This document shows, piece after piece, positions 56,054-64,000 of a stretch of 64,000 nt of DNA. The translations under genes were made by a program, and so were the position numbers. How positions within the stretch are numbered: the stretch's first letter is position 1; each line of letters opens with the position of its first letter. The notes beneath the pieces are model-generated. The model did not search any database, was not told the DNA's origin, and was given only the letters and a program-made list of their open reading frames with translations. Source of the stretch: Sphingomonas sp. (GTDB taxonomy: Bacteria > Pseudomonadota > Alphaproteobacteria > Sphingomonadales > Sphingomonadaceae). The stretch spans positions 1 through 64,000 of the forward strand of contig NZ_JAGIAM010000007.1 in assembly GCF_017744835.1 (NCBI RefSeq), given 5' to 3'.

Positions 56054-56943
56054 GCCGCAGTCAGCCCAAGCGCACGGCCACGCGTCGCGGTGCGGCGCCC
56101 AAGAAGGCGCCGGCGCGCAAGCCCAAGAAGCCGGGCTTGATCGAGCGTGCGGTCGCTGCGCTGCCGATCAGCCACGAGACCTGGCACCGGATCGTGACCG
56201 TCACGATCGTCGGCAGCGTCGCCGCCGCGGCGCTGGGCGCGGCGGTGTGGGCGGGCGTGCCCGCGATGGCGGGCGTCGCCGCCTCGAACCTGGTCGGCGA
56301 GGCGGGGTTGAAGGTCGACGCGATCCAGATCGACGGCATCAAGCGCATGGACCGGATGACCGTCTATGAGCAGGCGCTCGACCAGGATTCGCGCGCGATG
56401 CCGCTGGTCGACCTGGCGATGGTACGCGAGCGGTTGCTCCAGCACCCTTGGGTCAAGGATGCGCGCGTTTCGCGCCAGCTGCCCAATACGCTCCGCATCT
56501 ACATCGTCGAGCGCGAGCCCGCGGCGATCTGGCAGAGCCACGGCCAGCTGATGCTGGTCGACACGACCGGCGTGCCGCTGGAGCCCGTCTCGCGCGAAGC
56601 GATGCCCGACCTGCCGCTGCTGATCGGCGAGGGCGCCAATTCGCAGGAAGCCGCGCGCCGCAAGTTGCTGGAGGCCGCGCCCGCGCTCCGTGAGCAGGTC
56701 AAGGCGGCGACCTGGATCGGCAACCGCCGCTGGGACCTGTTGTTCAAAAGCGGCGAACGGCTGCAGCTTCCCGAAGGCGAGCCCGAGTCCGCCGCGGCGC
56801 TCAAGAAGTTCGCCGAACTGGAGGCCACCCAACGGCTGCTGGGACGCGGGCATGTCGGCTTCGACATGCGCGATCCGGAAAAGCTCGTAGTGCGCAGGCA
56901 AAATGTTGTGAATCCGCCTGAATCGGGGGATAAGGGCGTTTGA
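56050..56943 (+). CDS. ftsQ: cell division protein FtsQ
   Basis: 297 residues from TTG. Highly basic N-terminus (about 1-40), membrane helix (about 50-72), POTRA domain (VDAIQIDGIKRMDRMTVYEQ), then the FtsQ beta domain (LLQHPWVKDARVSRQLPNTL; PAAIWQSHGQLMLVDTTGV). Divisome scaffold contacting FtsL/FtsB. Confidence 0.93.
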   Translation: MSRSQPKRTATRRGAAPKKAPARKPKKPGLIERAVAALPISHETWHRIVTVTIVGSVAAAALGAAVWAGVPAMAGVAASNLVGEAGLKVDAIQIDGIKRMDRMTVYEQALDQDSRAMPLVDLAMVRERLLQHPWVKDARVSRQLPNTLRIYIVEREPAAIWQSHGQLMLVDTTGVPLEPVSREAMPDLPLLIGEGANSQEAARRKLLEAAPALREQVKAATWIGNRRWDLLFKSGERLQLPEGEPESAAALKKFAELEATQRLLGRGHVGFDMRDPEKLVVRRQNVVNPPESGDKGV

Positions 56944-56962
56944 GCAGGGGATTTTTGGGGCA

Positions 56963-58225
56963 ATGGCGAAGACCGCACCGGAAGGTCTGATCACCGCACT
57001 CGACGTGGGGTCGTCGAAGGTGTCGGCGCTGATCGCGCAAAAGGCGGACGACGGGCAGCTAGTGGTGCTGGGCACAGGCCAGCGCGAGAGCCGCGGCGTC
57101 AAGCGCGGCTATGTCGCCGACATGCACGCGACCGAGCTGGCGATCCGCGAAGCCGTGGAGCAGGCCGAGCGCATCGCCGGGTTCAACATCGAGGACGTCT
57201 GGGTCAGCTTCTCGGCGGGAGGCCTGCTGTCCGACATCGTCAAGCTCGAGGCCGACCTGGGCGGACACCGCGTCGAACAGGCCGACATCGACGAACTGCT
57301 CAAGGCAGGTCGCGACGCGATCGATCCGCAGGGCAAGATGATCCTCCACGCACAGCCGACGCGCTACACCGTCGACGGGCTGGGCGGGGTCAAGCGCCCG
57401 CTGGGGCTGCACGCAGACAAGCTGGGCGTCGACATCCATGTCGTGGCGACCGAGGGCTCGCCGGTGCGCAACCTCGATCACTGCGTGCGATCGGCGCATC
57501 TCGAAGTGCGCTCGATCATCGCTGCGCCCGTGGCGACCGGACTTGCCTGCCTGAGCGAGGAGGAGCGCGAGCTGGGCGTCGCGCTGGTCGAAGTGGGGGC
57601 GGGGGTCACCAACGTCTCGGTCTTCGCGGCGGGCGTGCTCGCCGGTCTCGCCTCGATCCCGATGGGCTCGGCCGACATCACTGACGACATCGCCTCGGCG
57701 CTGGGCACGGCGCGCAACTGGGCCGAGCGGACCAAGTGCTTCCACGGCTCGGCGAACCTCTCCCCGCGCGACAATCACGAGATGATCGACGTCGTCCCGG
57801 CGATTCCCGACGGCGGGGCGGAAGGGCCACGCGTCACCAAGGCACAGCTCAACGCGATCATCCGCCAGCGGCTCGAGCGGCTGATGGCCGAGATCCAGAA
57901 GGAGCTGAAGAAGCTGGGCTTCGCCGACCCTGTGGGGCGGCAGATCGTGCTCACCGGCGGCGGCGCCGAGTTGAAGGGCATCGCCGATTATGCGCAGCAG
58001 GCGCTGGGCAGCGCCGTGCGCGTCGGCCGCCCCAAGGGACTGATCGCGCTTCCCGAGGCGCATGCCGGCCCGGCCTTCGCGACGCTGGCGGGGCTCGCGC
58101 GCTTCGCCGCGGCGGATCCGATCGACCTGCGCGCGCTCGAGCCCGCGCCGCACCAGATGGTGACCAAGGCGAGCGCAGGCGCGCTCTTCCAGCGGCTGAT
58201 GGCGGCATTCCGGTCGAATTATTAA
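56963..58225 (+). CDS. ftsA: cell division protein FtsA
   Basis: 420 residues, actin-like. Phosphate loop ITALDVGSSKVSALI, domain 1C, LVEVGAGVTNVSVFAAG, and the adenosine motif VLTGGGAELKGI. The C-terminal amphipathic helix (GALFQRLMAAFRSNY) binds the membrane. Links FtsZ to the divisome. First non-overlapping gene of the cluster (19-bp gap). Confidence 0.96.
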   Translation: MAKTAPEGLITALDVGSSKVSALIAQKADDGQLVVLGTGQRESRGVKRGYVADMHATELAIREAVEQAERIAGFNIEDVWVSFSAGGLLSDIVKLEADLGGHRVEQADIDELLKAGRDAIDPQGKMILHAQPTRYTVDGLGGVKRPLGLHADKLGVDIHVVATEGSPVRNLDHCVRSAHLEVRSIIAAPVATGLACLSEEERELGVALVEVGAGVTNVSVFAAGVLAGLASIPMGSADITDDIASALGTARNWAERTKCFHGSANLSPRDNHEMIDVVPAIPDGGAEGPRVTKAQLNAIIRQRLERLMAEIQKELKKLGFADPVGRQIVLTGGGAELKGIADYAQQALGSAVRVGRPKGLIALPEAHAGPAFATLAGLARFAAADPIDLRALEPAPHQMVTKASAGALFQRLMAAFRSNY

Positions 58226-58334
58226 AGAAATACGATAGGCGCCGCGGGATTCCTCTAGAGTCGGTCCGGTCCTTCGTGCAGAACAATCGTCAAAGTGCCG
58301 CCCCTCGCGACGGCGGCGCCAGGGAGACTACAGG

Positions 58335-59816
58335 ATGAGCATTGAATTTCTTCCCGCAGATGTCGACGAGCTGACGCCGCGCATCACGGTGATCGGCGTC
58401 GGTGGCGCGGGCGGCAACGCGATCGCGAACATGATCCGTTCGGACGTGCAGGGCGTGGAGTTCCTCGTTGCCAACACCGATGCCCAGGCGCTGAAGCAGT
58501 CGGCCGCCGGGCACCGGATCCAGCTCGGCGCGAAGATCACCCAGGGGCTGGGCGCGGGCTCGCGTCCCGAAATCGGACGCGCGGCGGCCGAAGAGACGAT
58601 CGACCAGGTGCAGCAGGCGCTCGAGGGCGCACACATGTGCTTCATCGCGGCCGGCATGGGCGGCGGCACCGGCACGGGTGCGGCGCCGGTCATCGCCAAG
58701 GCGGCGCGCGACATGGGCATCCTGACCGTGGGCGTGGTGACCAAGCCCTTCGCCTTCGAGGGCAAGCGCCGCGCGCAGAGCGCCGAGGCGGGCATCGAGG
58801 AGCTTCAGAAGTACGTCGACACGCTCATCGTCATTCCGAACCAGAACCTCTTCCTGATCGCCAACGCGAACACGACCTTCAAGGAAGCGTTCGAGATGGC
58901 CGACGAGGTGCTGCAGCAGGGCGTGCGTGGCATCACCGACCTGATGGTCATGCCGGGCCTCATCAACCTCGACTTCGCCGACGTACGCTCGGTGATGCAG
59001 GAGATGGGCAAGGCGATGATGGGCACCGGCGAGGCCGATGGCGACGACCGCGCGCTGATCGCCGCGCAGAAGGCGATCGCCAACCCGCTGCTCGACGGCG
59101 TGAGCATGAACGGCGCCAAGGGCGTGATCGTCTCGATCACCGGCGGCGAGGACATGCGCCTGCTCGAGGTCGACGAGGCCGCCAACCACATCCGCGAGCT
59201 GGTCGATCCGGACGCGAACATCATCTGGGGCTCGGCGTTCAACCCGGACCTGGAAGGCAAGATCCGCGTGTCGGTGGTCGCCACCGGCATCGACGCCGAT
59301 GCGCAGCCCAAGCAGGCGCCCGTCGCCGCCGAGCAGCCGCGCGTCTTCTCCTTCTCGACGCCGCGCCGCACCGCCGCGGCCGAGCCGGCGCCGCTCGCCG
59401 CGCCTGCGCCCGAGCCGAGCTACGAGCCTGCGCCCGAGGAGATCGAGCCGATCGCCGAGGCGCCGCGCGTGCCCGAGGCCTATGAGCCCGAGCCGCAGCA
59501 GCCCGAGCCGGTCGCGCAGGTCGAGGAAGATGCCGGTGCGGACGAGCTGCTGCTCGGCGCCGAGGACGCGGTGCCCCTGGCGCCCGAGCCCGCCGCGCCC
59601 GAGCCTTCGCCCGAGATCAGCAGCCGTCGCCGCTGGCTGACCGGCGGCAGCGACGAGGATCTGGCCCCCGAGCCCAAGCCTGCGCGCCGCGCCGGCGGCA
59701 CGCTGTTCGAGCGCATGGCCTCGGCCTCGCGCGGCTCGAAGGCGAATGCGGCCGACGAGGACGACAAGGACCCGCTGGACATCCCGCGTTTCCTGCGCAG
59801 CCAGAACAATCAATAA
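58335..59816 (+). CDS. ftsZ: cell division GTPase FtsZ
   Basis: 493 residues. Tubulin-like GTPase (about 15-320) with [13 protein letters not shown], the T4 loop [10 protein letters not shown], and the T7 loop [11 protein letters not shown]. After it a Pro/Glu/Ala-rich linker (about 325-440), then [12 protein letters not shown], and the conserved C-terminal peptide DIPRFLRSQ near the end, which binds FtsA and other partners. Forms the Z ring. The 109-bp gap after ftsA may hold its own promoter. Confidence 0.97.
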   Translation: MSIEFLPADVDELTPRITVIGVGGAGGNAIANMIRSDVQGVEFLVANTDAQALKQSAAGHRIQLGAKITQGLGAGSRPEIGRAAAEETIDQVQQALEGAHMCFIAAGMGGGTGTGAAPVIAKAARDMGILTVGVVTKPFAFEGKRRAQSAEAGIEELQKYVDTLIVIPNQNLFLIANANTTFKEAFEMADEVLQQGVRGITDLMVMPGLINLDFADVRSVMQEMGKAMMGTGEADGDDRALIAAQKAIANPLLDGVSMNGAKGVIVSITGGEDMRLLEVDEAANHIRELVDPDANIIWGSAFNPDLEGKIRVSVVATGIDADAQPKQAPVAAEQPRVFSFSTPRRTAAAEPAPLAAPAPEPSYEPAPEEIEPIAEAPRVPEAYEPEPQQPEPVAQVEEDAGADELLLGAEDAVPLAPEPAAPEPSPEISSRRRWLTGGSDEDLAPEPKPARRAGGTLFERMASASRGSKANAADEDDKDPLDIPRFLRSQNNQ

Positions 59817-59874
59817 GTTGATGCACGTTCGTCGTCGGTTGCTCTCGCCCTGGCGAGCGGCCGGCGGCGCGTCA

Positions 59875-59903
59875 TTGCCGGTTCACCTTTGATACGGTCT
59901 AGC
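59875..59903 (+). promoter_or_regulatory. candidate promoter giving a leaderless SPOR-gene mRNA
   Basis: TTGCCG (59875-59880), 17-base spacer, TCTAGC (59898-59903), six bases to the ATG at 59910. Confidence 0.35.
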
Positions 59904-59909
59904 TGGGGC

Positions 59910-61949
59910 ATGCAGCAGAGAGGTTTCCTGCGCCCGCTCGCGCTTGCCGTCGTCCTCGCCACGGGCGCGGGGCCGGCGTTCGCGCAGACGACGGTCGCTC
60001 CCCAGCTCAATCCCGACGCGGATCGGCTGGCGCAGGAGATGCATGTCCTCGCTGCCGACCCGCGCAACGTGGGCGCGCTGCTGCGCGCAGGCGAGCTGAG
60101 CGCGCGGCTGGGCGACACCCCGGCAGCCTTCGCCTTCTTCGCGCGGGCGCAGGGGATCGACCCCTCCAATCCCCGCATTCCGGCGGGCCGCGCGATGGCA
60201 CTGGTCCGGCTCGGGCGTCCGGGCGAAGCGCTCCGGCTCTTCCAGACCTCCGAGGCGCGTGGCGTGCCGATGCGCGACTATGCTGCCGACCGCGGCTTCG
60301 CCTATGATTTGCTCGGCCAGCCGCTGCTCGCCCAGCGCGACTATAAGCTGGCGCTACAGACGAGCCGCGAAGACGAGCTGCTGCGTCGCTACGCGCTTTC
60401 GCTCGGCATCACCGGCGACGTCGACGAGGCGATGCGCGAGCTCGACCCGCTGCTGCGCAAGAGCGACCGTGCCGCATGGCGCGCGCGCGCTTTCATCATG
60501 GCGATGAACGGCGATGTGCCGGGCGCCGAGAAGATCGCCTCGACGATGATGCCGGGCAACATGGGCTCGGCGCTGACGCCCTTCTTCCGCAGGCTGGGAG
60601 GACTCTCGCCGGCGGATCGCGCCTTCGCCGCGCATTTCGGCGAGCTTTCGCCGACCGTGGCGCGCATGGCGGACGCGCGGATGGCACCGCAGCTGCCGCC
60701 CTACACGCCCCGGCAGCAGCCGGTGCAGGTCGCGCAGGCTCAGCCGCCGGCATCTCCCGCCGCGGCCAACCGTCGCTCCCGCGGTCGCCGTTCGTCGATG
60801 GCGGATGATTTCTCCAGCGCCCAGGCGTCGCGCTCCGCGCCCGTCCGGACCGCATCCGCCGCGCCGCCGCGTACGCCGGTACCGACGCAAGTACCGGCCC
60901 AGGCTCAGCCACAATTCCAACCGCCGGCACAGCCGCAGCCACAATTCCAACCGCCGGCACAGCCGCAGCCGCAGTTCCAGCCTCCGGCGCAGCCGCAGCG
61001 GCCGATGGTGCAGCCGCTTCCGACACCTGCTCCAACACCGGCGCAGACTCCGGCCCCGGCTCCTGCGCGGCTGGCGGGCAGCCCGAACAATGCGGTTCAG
61101 CTTGCGGCCAACGATATCCCGGTGCGACGTGCGCCCCCCGAGACCCAGCCGAGCCCCGCACAGCCGGAGCAGCGTCCAGCAGCATCAACGCCGGTTCCGG
61201 GGCAGACGCCGCTCGCGGCTTCCGCGCCCGCATCCAGCTTCACGCTCGCGTCCAAGCCCGCGCCGGAGCCGCTAGCCCCGGCGCCTGCACGCGCGCCCTC
61301 GACGCCCGAACCCCAACCGGTGACTCAGCCCGCAGCCGCGACACCCGCTCCGACGCCGGCGCCGACTCCGCCGGGGCCGGCGCGCGTGGGCGAAGAGGAT
61401 TCGGTGCTCGCGTCGATCATCGCCAACATCACCATTCCGGCGCAGGAGCTGGAAGTCGTCACCGCGCAGCCGGTCGATTTGCCTCCCGCGGCGGCAACGC
61501 CTCGACAGGCGCCCGCACCGGCGCGCGTCGTCGCTGCAACGCCCAAGCCCGAGGCCCCGAAACCCGATCCCAGAAAGGCCGCGCCGGCCAAGCCCGATCC
61601 CAAGGCAGCCGCCAAGCCGGACCCCAAGGCGGCGAAGAAGCCGGATCCCAAGGCCAAGGACCCGGCCAAGGCGGAGCCGAGCCGGATCTGGGTGCAGGTC
61701 GCGAGTGGCGCCAACGAAGAGTCGCTTCCGAAGGCGTGGAGCGCTGCGGTCGCCAAGGCACCTGCGGCGTTCAAGGGCAGGTCGGGCTGGTCGACCCCGG
61801 TCCGCGCTACCAATCGTGTGCTCGCAGGCCCGTTCAAGACAGCCGCCGAGGCACAGAGCTTCATCAACGCGCTCGCCAAGGCAGGGGCGTCCGGCTTCGT
61901 CTTCACCAGTGAGCCGGGGCAGAAAGTGACGAAGCTGCCCGCCAAATAA
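59910..61949 (+). CDS. TPR and SPOR-domain exported protein
   Basis: 679 residues. Signal peptide (LALAVVLATGAGPAFAQ), TPR-like helical repeats (about 30-230), then a long Pro/Ala/Gln-rich linker (about 240-590) with three PQFQPPAQPQ repeats, a Lys/Pro/Asp-rich part (KPDPKAAAKPDPKAAKKPDP), and a C-terminal SPOR domain (SRIWVQVASGANEESLPKAW through FVFTSE). SPOR domains bind denuded septal glycan. Its place directly after ftsZ fits a division role. Confidence 0.88.
   Translation: MQQRGFLRPLALAVVLATGAGPAFAQTTVAPQLNPDADRLAQEMHVLAADPRNVGALLRAGELSARLGDTPAAFAFFARAQGIDPSNPRIPAGRAMALVRLGRPGEALRLFQTSEARGVPMRDYAADRGFAYDLLGQPLLAQRDYKLALQTSREDELLRRYALSLGITGDVDEAMRELDPLLRKSDRAAWRARAFIMAMNGDVPGAEKIASTMMPGNMGSALTPFFRRLGGLSPADRAFAAHFGELSPTVARMADARMAPQLPPYTPRQQPVQVAQAQPPASPAAANRRSRGRRSSMADDFSSAQASRSAPVRTASAAPPRTPVPTQVPAQAQPQFQPPAQPQPQFQPPAQPQPQFQPPAQPQRPMVQPLPTPAPTPAQTPAPAPARLAGSPNNAVQLAANDIPVRRAPPETQPSPAQPEQRPAASTPVPGQTPLAASAPASSFTLASKPAPEPLAPAPARAPSTPEPQPVTQPAAATPAPTPAPTPPGPARVGEEDSVLASIIANITIPAQELEVVTAQPVDLPPAAATPRQAPAPARVVAATPKPEAPKPDPRKAAPAKPDPKAAAKPDPKAAKKPDPKAKDPAKAEPSRIWVQVASGANEESLPKAWSAAVAKAPAAFKGRSGWSTPVRATNRVLAGPFKTAAEAQSFINALAKAGASGFVFTSEPGQKVTKLPAK
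60906..60995 (+). repeat. three 30-bp coding repeats (QPQFQPPAQP)
   Basis: Units start at 60906, 60936 and 60966, in frame. The third unit differs only at synonymous sites, so the peptide is kept while the DNA has diverged. Confidence 0.9.
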
Positions 61950-61989
61950 CTGCCTTCCGAGGCAGGCGCAGAGCGGCTAGGGCGGCGGC

Positions 61990-63156
61990 GTGAGACCGAA
62001 CGCCCCCTGGGCCAGCACGCCCGAAAAGAGCCGCGGCCGCCTGCACCCGGAGCCCGGCGGCACTGCGCGCGGCCCGCGGGATGCCTTCCAGCGCGACCGC
62101 GACCGGATCATCCATTCGATCAGCTTCCGGCGCCTGCGCCACAAGACCCAGGTCTTCATGGCGCCCGACGGCGACCATTTCCGCGTGCGGCTGACGCACA
62201 GCCTGGAAGTGGCGCAGATCGGCCGGGCGATCGCGCGCATGCTCGGCCTCAACGAGGATCTGACCGAGGCGCTGTGCCTGGCGCACGACATCGGCCATCC
62301 GCCCTTCGGCCATGCCGGCGAGGACGCGCTCAAGCAGGCGCTGTCGGCGAACGGGGGCTTCGACCACAACGGCCATACGCTGCGCACGCTCACCGAGCTC
62401 GAGCGGCCCTATCCGGCCTGGAACGGGCTGAACCTGACCTGGGACACGCTCGAAGGCCTGGCAAAGCACAACGGGCCGATCGAGGCGCCGCAGTGGGCGT
62501 TGGAGGCTGCCGACGCGCAGTTCCCGCTCGAGCTCATGAGTTGGCCCTCGCTCGAGGCGCAAGTCGCCGCGATCGCCGACGACATCGCCTATGACAATCA
62601 CGACATCGATGACGGGCTGCGCGCCGGGCTGCTGACGCTCGACCAGCTGATGGACGTGCCGATGATCGCCGAAGGCTGGCGCCGGGTGGAGGCGAAGTTC
62701 CCCGGCTGCGATCGCCGCCGGCTGATCGGGGAACTGATCCGCGCGCAGATCGGCGAGATGGTCAACGACTTCATCGCCGCCACTCAGGCGCGGCTGGCGG
62801 ACTCGGGCGTGGCGAGCGTCGACGACGTTCGCGCCGCCGGGCGTGCGCTCGCCTGTTTCTCGGACCGGATGCGCGAGGCCGAGCGCGGCCTCAAGCGCTT
62901 CATGTATGCCAACCTGTACCATCACCCCAGCCAACTGGCGGCTGCCGAGGCGGCGCACGGCGTGGTGGCGGGGCTGTTCGCGGCCTATGCCGATGATCCG
63001 CGGCTGATGCCCGAGGAGTGGCGCGATGCGCTACCCGCGGAGGAGCCTGCGCGGAGCCGCCACATCGCCGACTTCATCGCTGGGATGACCGATCGCTATG
63101 CGATCGCCCGCTACCGCGAAGTGGTGGGGGAGCTGGAGCTGCCCGAGGGGTTTTGA
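61990..63156 (+). CDS. dgt: deoxyguanosinetriphosphate triphosphohydrolase-like protein
   Basis: 388 residues from GTG. HD-domain metal ligands in [30 protein letters not shown] and [25 protein letters not shown] and YHPHP-like YHHPSQL region. dNTP triphosphohydrolase family (type 2 Dgt) that hydrolyses dNTPs to nucleoside and PPPi. It usually sits next to argS in alphaproteobacteria, as here. Confidence 0.92.
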   Translation: MRPNAPWASTPEKSRGRLHPEPGGTARGPRDAFQRDRDRIIHSISFRRLRHKTQVFMAPDGDHFRVRLTHSLEVAQIGRAIARMLGLNEDLTEALCLAHDIGHPPFGHAGEDALKQALSANGGFDHNGHTLRTLTELERPYPAWNGLNLTWDTLEGLAKHNGPIEAPQWALEAADAQFPLELMSWPSLEAQVAAIADDIAYDNHDIDDGLRAGLLTLDQLMDVPMIAEGWRRVEAKFPGCDRRRLIGELIRAQIGEMVNDFIAATQARLADSGVASVDDVRAAGRALACFSDRMREAERGLKRFMYANLYHHPSQLAAAEAAHGVVAGLFAAYADDPRLMPEEWRDALPAEEPARSRHIADFIAGMTDRYAIARYREVVGELELPEGF

Positions 63157-63160
63157 GGTT

Positions 63161-63184
63161 CCCCTCCCTGCGGGCAGGGAGGGG
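63161..63184 (+). terminator. hairpin between dgt and the small secreted protein gene
   Basis: Perfect 10-bp stem CCCCTCCCTG / CAGGGAGGGG with loop CGGG, just after the dgt stop and before the convergent gene. No T-run on the plus strand. Possibly bidirectional, or a dispersed C-run/G-run palindrome like that near 31822. Confidence 0.5.
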
Positions 63185-63194
63185 AGCGGGCAGA

Positions 63195-63467
63195 TCAGCG
63201 CTGCGCGACCTGCAGCGTCGCGTCGCCCTTGGGCGCGCGGAACGAAACGCGAGTGTCGGCGGCATAGCCGGTTACCCAGCCGTCCTTGACGACGAGGCGG
63301 AACTTGTCGCCGGTCGAGGTCTTGCCCTCGAGGATGCGGGCGTCGCCCTTCGAAGTGGCGGTATAGGCGTAGGTCACGCCTTCGTGAGTGAAGCTGCGCT
63401 CGTGCGCGAGCGCAGGGGTGGCGAAGGCGAGGACAGCGGCAGCCGCCGCGAAAAAGGTACGAGTCAC
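63195..63467 (-). CDS. small secreted protein, unknown function
   Basis: 90 residues with signal peptide (to ALA-HERS). The mature 69 residues are beta-rich (FTHEGVTYAYTATSKGDARI; TGDKFRLVVKDGWVTGYAA). Conserved-looking but no family recognised. Upstream is a palindrome shared with argS. Confidence 0.7.
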   Translation of the reverse strand: MTRTFFAAAAAVLAFATPALAHERSFTHEGVTYAYTATSKGDARILEGKTSTGDKFRLVVKDGWVTGYAADTRVSFRAPKGDATLQVAQR

Positions 63468-63528
63468 GATCTTTCTCCTTCAAGCATTGAAAAGAGCCAG
63501 ATCGGCATCCTGTTTTATGTTCTGCGGC

Positions 63529-63596
63529 AATGTTGCTGCACTGCAACATTTCCCGCAAACGCAAAGCGCGGGCGTGATGGTTGCACTTTGCGCAAC
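63529..63596. promoter_or_regulatory. two TTGCAC-type palindromes between divergent genes
   Basis: Perfect inverted repeat AATGTTGC-TGCACT-GCAACATT (63529-63550) and a second repeat GTTGC...GCAAC (63580-63596). The TGC-rich core resembles PhaR sites of phasin promoters, from memory. The regulator is unknown. Confidence 0.45.
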
Positions 63597-63672
63597 GAGT
63601 GCCGCGGAAACTTTGCGCGCGCGGGCGGCTTCCGCTAAGAGCCCGCGCTTCCGCCAGCCATTGGAACCGTGA

Positions 63673-64000
63673 ATGACGCTCTACGCCCGTTTCGCCGCGC
63701 ATCTGGATGCTGCCCTCGACGCGCTTGTCGCCGCCGGCGAGCTGCCTGCCGGACTGGAGCGACGCGCCGTCACGGTGGAGCCGCCGCGCGACGCGAGCCA
63801 CGGCGATCTCGCCACCAACGCCGCGATGGTGCTCGCCAAGCCCGCTGGCACCAATCCGCGCGCGCTGGCCGAGAAGATCGGCGCCGAGCTGGAGAAGCTG
63901 GACGAAGTCGCCTCGGTCGCGATCGCTGGGCCAGGCTTCATCAACATGACCCTGACCGACGACACCTGGCGCGGCGAGCTTTCCGAGATCCTGCGGACCC
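63673..64000 (+). CDS. argS: arginyl-tRNA synthetase, 5' part
   Basis: First 109 codons: [20 protein letters not shown], then the N-terminal additional domain ([33 protein letters not shown]). Cut by the right edge. Charges tRNA-Arg. Confidence 0.93.
   Translation, partial: MTLYARFAAHLDAALDALVAAGELPAGLERRAVTVEPPRDASHGDLATNAAMVLAKPAGTNPRALAEKIGAELEKLDEVASVAIAGPGFINMTLTDDTWRGELSEILRT

Overview
The window looks like a chromosomal segment of a sphingomonad (Alphaproteobacteria, order Sphingomonadales). This is inferred from high GC content with strong third-position bias, meso-DAP type MurE, an NDUFA12-type complex I subunit, GTG/TTG starts, and a dcw cluster and rpoB region of alphaproteobacterial type. 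No 16S gene is present, so genus is not proven. Both edges cut genes: rpoB at the left and argS at the right.

Positions 1-29292 hold the classical tRNA-Trp, secE, nusG, rplK, rplA, rplJ, rplL, rpoB series. All are on the minus strand and in canonical order, but the series is pulled apart into blocks. Between nusG and rplK lie a hybrid histidine kinase, a DmpA-type peptidase, an FAD oxidoreductase and a mechanosensitive channel. Between rplA and rplJ lie two L,D-transpeptidase-like proteins, an Lpp-like lipoprotein, a GFA-family enzyme, a MarR/oxidoreductase pair, a flavodoxin-fold oxidoreductase and others. Between rplL and rpoB lie an alpha-amino-acid ester hydrolase, an S41 peptidase, a TonB-C protein, an M16 protease pair and two hypotheticals. 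Hairpin terminators follow nusG, rplA and rplL, and candidate promoters precede rplJ and rpoB, so the blocks look like separate transcription units.

Positions 29392-41002 are a mixed region: a GGDEF/EAL protein, a fatty acyl-AMP ligase, recX, a double cold-shock protein with a DUF192 protein, NDUFA12 and DUF2155, aat (overlapping DUF2155 antisense), small lipoproteins, a uracil-DNA glycosylase superfamily member, a DUF962/Mpo1-like protein and cysK. A 477-base repeat-rich, gene-free stretch follows cysK.

Positions 41195-59816 are the division and cell wall (dcw) cluster: mraZ, rsmH, ftsL, ftsI, murE, murF, mraY, murD, ftsW, murG, murC, a small unknown gene, murB, ddl, ftsQ, ftsA, ftsZ. Nearly every junction from mraZ to ftsQ is a start/stop overlap, implying translational coupling. 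Four 10-bp-spaced TCCC repeats upstream of mraZ look like MraZ boxes. Together the cluster makes UDP-MurNAc-pentapeptide and lipid II and builds the divisome. After it come a TPR/SPOR protein, dgt, a small secreted protein and argS.

Other notable items are two palindromic repeat copies with long inverted arms bracketing the ester hydrolase gene, a REP-like palindrome, several putative leaderless promoters, and an unrecognised 64-residue gene inside the dcw cluster with the best ribosome binding site nearby.
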